Notes under the pieces: generated by a model | Seen by the model: only the letters and a program-made list of their open reading frames with translations | Databases searched by the model: none | Told to the model about the DNA's origin: nothing | In this document: positions 50,887-51,769 of the stretch, in pieces | Layout of the letters: each line of letters starts with the position of its first letter | How positions within the stretch are numbered: the first letter of the stretch is position 1 | Made by a program: the position numbers and the translations under genes | Origin: Mollicutes bacterium Phil14 | GTDB taxonomy: Bacteria; Bacillota_I; Bacilli_A; ML615J-28; CAG-698 | Assembly (NCBI GenBank): GCA_001940985.1 | Contig: MSHB01000012.1 | Span: forward strand, 1 to 51,769 | Direction of reading: 5' to 3' | DNA length: 51,769 bases

Positions 50887-51333
50887 TTACATCATATGCT
50901 TATATCTTATTTTATATAAATCTATGATTTGTTGGTACTTTTCATTCTTCTCAATTACTATTATGCCATACTGCTGCTTTAGAAAAACTTGTGTAAAAGC
51001 AATCGCATCTATTTCTAGTTCCTGGAAATAGTAATCTTCAATTGAATTTTGATCTAAATTACTTGAAGATATTGCTTTGCTTAATTCTTCTTTCCATCTT
51101 CTTGCTATATCATCATTCATTAATCTTGCCCAAAAGATTTGGAATAAATGTCTATATTCATGAACTATGCATTTTGTATATTCTATGAAGTTGTCTTTAT
51201 GCTTTTCGTTTATTACTATCCTAACAGTTGGCCTTAATTCCAGTCTGCTATCATCAGTAATACTTGCATCAAACACTATTGGTACTTCTTCAATTCCTAA
51301 TTTTTTTACAACTTTATTCACTATATTTTTCAT
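50887..51333 (-). CDS. ImmA/IrrE-like zinc metallopeptidase
   Basis: A 148-aa protein with HEYRH (HExxH zinc motif) in KCIVHEYRHLFQIFWARL, and a downstream acidic ligand in ELEIDAIAF. This is the ImmA/IrrE fold that in integrative elements cleaves or relieves the phage repressor. No typical C1/CI-like HTH repressor lies next to it; the closest HTH gene is the TPR regulator downstream. It supports a mobile-element origin for this end of the window. Its start at ATG 51333 follows AAGGAG. Confidence 0.8.
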   Translation of the reverse strand: MKNIVNKVVKKLGIEEVPIVFDASITDDSRLELRPTVRIVINEKHKDNFIEYTKCIVHEYRHLFQIFWARLMNDDIARRWKEELSKAISSSNLDQNSIEDYYFQELEIDAIAFTQVFLKQQYGIIVIEKNEKYQQIIDLYKIRYKHMM

Positions 51334-51363
51334 TTTTGCTTAATCTCCTTATAGCCAAATAAT

Positions 51364-51391
51364 ATCATATTTTTATAAATTAATTAAGCAA
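51364..51391 (-). promoter_or_regulatory. Possible promoter of the metallopeptidase
   Basis: TTGCTT (51386-51391), 16-bp spacer, TATGAT (51364-51369). Moderate match, 24 nt of leader. Confidence 0.4.
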
Positions 51392-51426
51392 AATGTTTTT
51401 TAATACTAATTCTAATTAATGTTTTA

Positions 51427-51590
51427 TTCAACTCCCCACTAACGCAAATTTTCTAAAACTTATTTTTGGTTCGAATCCCCACTAATGCGAAATTTTCTAA
51501 AACTGCTTTTTGGTTCGAATCCCCACTAATGCAAATTAAAAAAGTAGATTTTAGTGGTTCGAATCTCATCTAACGCAAATGCAAAAAGTA
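51427..51590 (+). repeat. Four tandem 43-44-bp repeats with a tRNA T-arm-like motif
   Basis: Units begin at about 51434, 51477, 51521 and 51565. Each has GGTTCGAATCCCCACTAATGC-type sequence (the first and last are degenerate) followed by AAATTTTCTAAAAC in the first two. TTCGAAT is the classic tRNA T-loop, but no tRNA body precedes it. The 140-bp run lies between the metallopeptidase promoter and the tRNA-Lys terminator and could be the scar of repeated integration. Confidence 0.7.
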
Positions 51591-51611
51591 AGGGTTTTTA
51601 GGCAAAAAACA

Positions 51612-51640
51612 TAAAAAAAACAGCACTTTTCAGTGCTGTA
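51612..51640 (-). terminator. Terminator downstream of tRNA-Lys
   Basis: Minus strand ACAGCACTG-AAAA-GTGCTGT followed by eight Ts, about 80 nt after the tRNA end. Confidence 0.82.
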
Positions 51641-51718
51641 ATTGTAATATAGGACCAAATCCTATGTATATTTGTTAAAAAGCCTATTTTTCAAAAAAGA
51701 CTTTTTGACCTTACTTAA

Positions 51719-51769
51719 TGGTACACCCTCGGGGATTCGAACCCCGGACCCACTGATTAAGAGTCAGTT
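51719..51769 (-). tRNA. tRNA-Lys (CUU anticodon), 3' part, cut by the window edge
   Basis: Minus strand reads from the anticodon stem AACTGA, loop CTCTTAA (anticodon CTT), TCAGT, variable loop, T arm CGGGG-TTCGAAT-CCCCG, acceptor strand AGGGTGT, discriminator A, then CCA. The 5' half lies outside the window. It is probably the chromosomal neighbour of the element. Confidence 0.92.

Noticed and set aside
51427..51590. Second tRNA gene or CRISPR array
   Set aside because: Only a T-arm-like motif is repeated; no acceptor, D or anticodon arms can be formed, and the unit of 43-44 bp lacks separate spacers.

Overview
The window reads as low-GC Bacillota DNA, probably from a gut clostridium or relative. 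Shine-Dalgarno sequences are strong (GGAGG types), TAA, TAG and TGA all act as stops, and almost every gene is on the minus strand. It holds a near-complete HK97-type siphophage prophage (about 0.2-38.3 kb), an unusual, very AT-rich peptide natural-product cluster (38.9-49.5 kb), a small control module (49.6-51.4 kb), and the 3' part of a tRNA-Lys gene at the right edge.

The prophage is read right to left. The early end (38.3-31.4 kb) encodes a sigma-region-4-like protein, a DUF2800/DUF2815 pair, a family A DNA polymerase, a P4-type primase-helicase and a VRR-NUC nuclease. An SNF2-type helicase follows, broken by a 4-nt insertion in its Walker A motif. At 29.2-29.6 kb two nearly identical promoter-terminator cassettes carry different sets of 10-bp-phased repeats and lie in front of HNH, a cos-like GC-rich segment and small terminase. 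Next come a cytosine methyltransferase with an intein at its catalytic cysteine, an S-adenosylmethionine synthetase, an amidoligase and a gamma-glutamylcyclotransferase-like protein. The packaging, head and tail genes run from 22.8 to 4.3 kb: large terminase, ParB-methyltransferase, portal, protease, capsid, connectors, tail tube, frameshifted tail chaperones, tape measure, baseplate and fibres. Holin and two tandem large serine recombinases close the element. I see no endolysin.

The cluster at 38.9-49.5 kb is the most interesting part. It combines a CXXX-repeat-type RiPP system with an acyl-activation set rarely seen beside such peptides. The RiPP part is a 47-residue nine-cysteine precursor, a radical SAM enzyme apparently fused to a second SPASM maturase domain, and a small CXXX-system partner. 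The acyl part is a free carrier protein, a phosphopantetheinyl transferase, an acyl-CoA-synthetase-like ligase and a PaaK/LuxE-like ligase. A peptidase-free ABC exporter and an alpha/beta hydrolase complete it. The simplest reading is a thioether-type peptide that also receives an acyl or aryl group from a carrier protein. The precursor has its own good promoter inside a palindrome. A secreted protein at the upstream end has a consensus promoter and may be the first gene of the operon. An HTH-TPR (RRNPP-like) regulator and an ImmA/IrrE-like metallopeptidase sit beyond it.

Whether the cluster is prophage cargo or chromosomal DNA beside the prophage is not settled here. The shared strand, the recombinases at one end, the ImmA-like gene at the other and four tandem T-arm-like repeats beside tRNA-Lys favour cargo. 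The drop in GC and the terminators and inverted repeats at 38.3-38.75 kb would also suit a boundary there.
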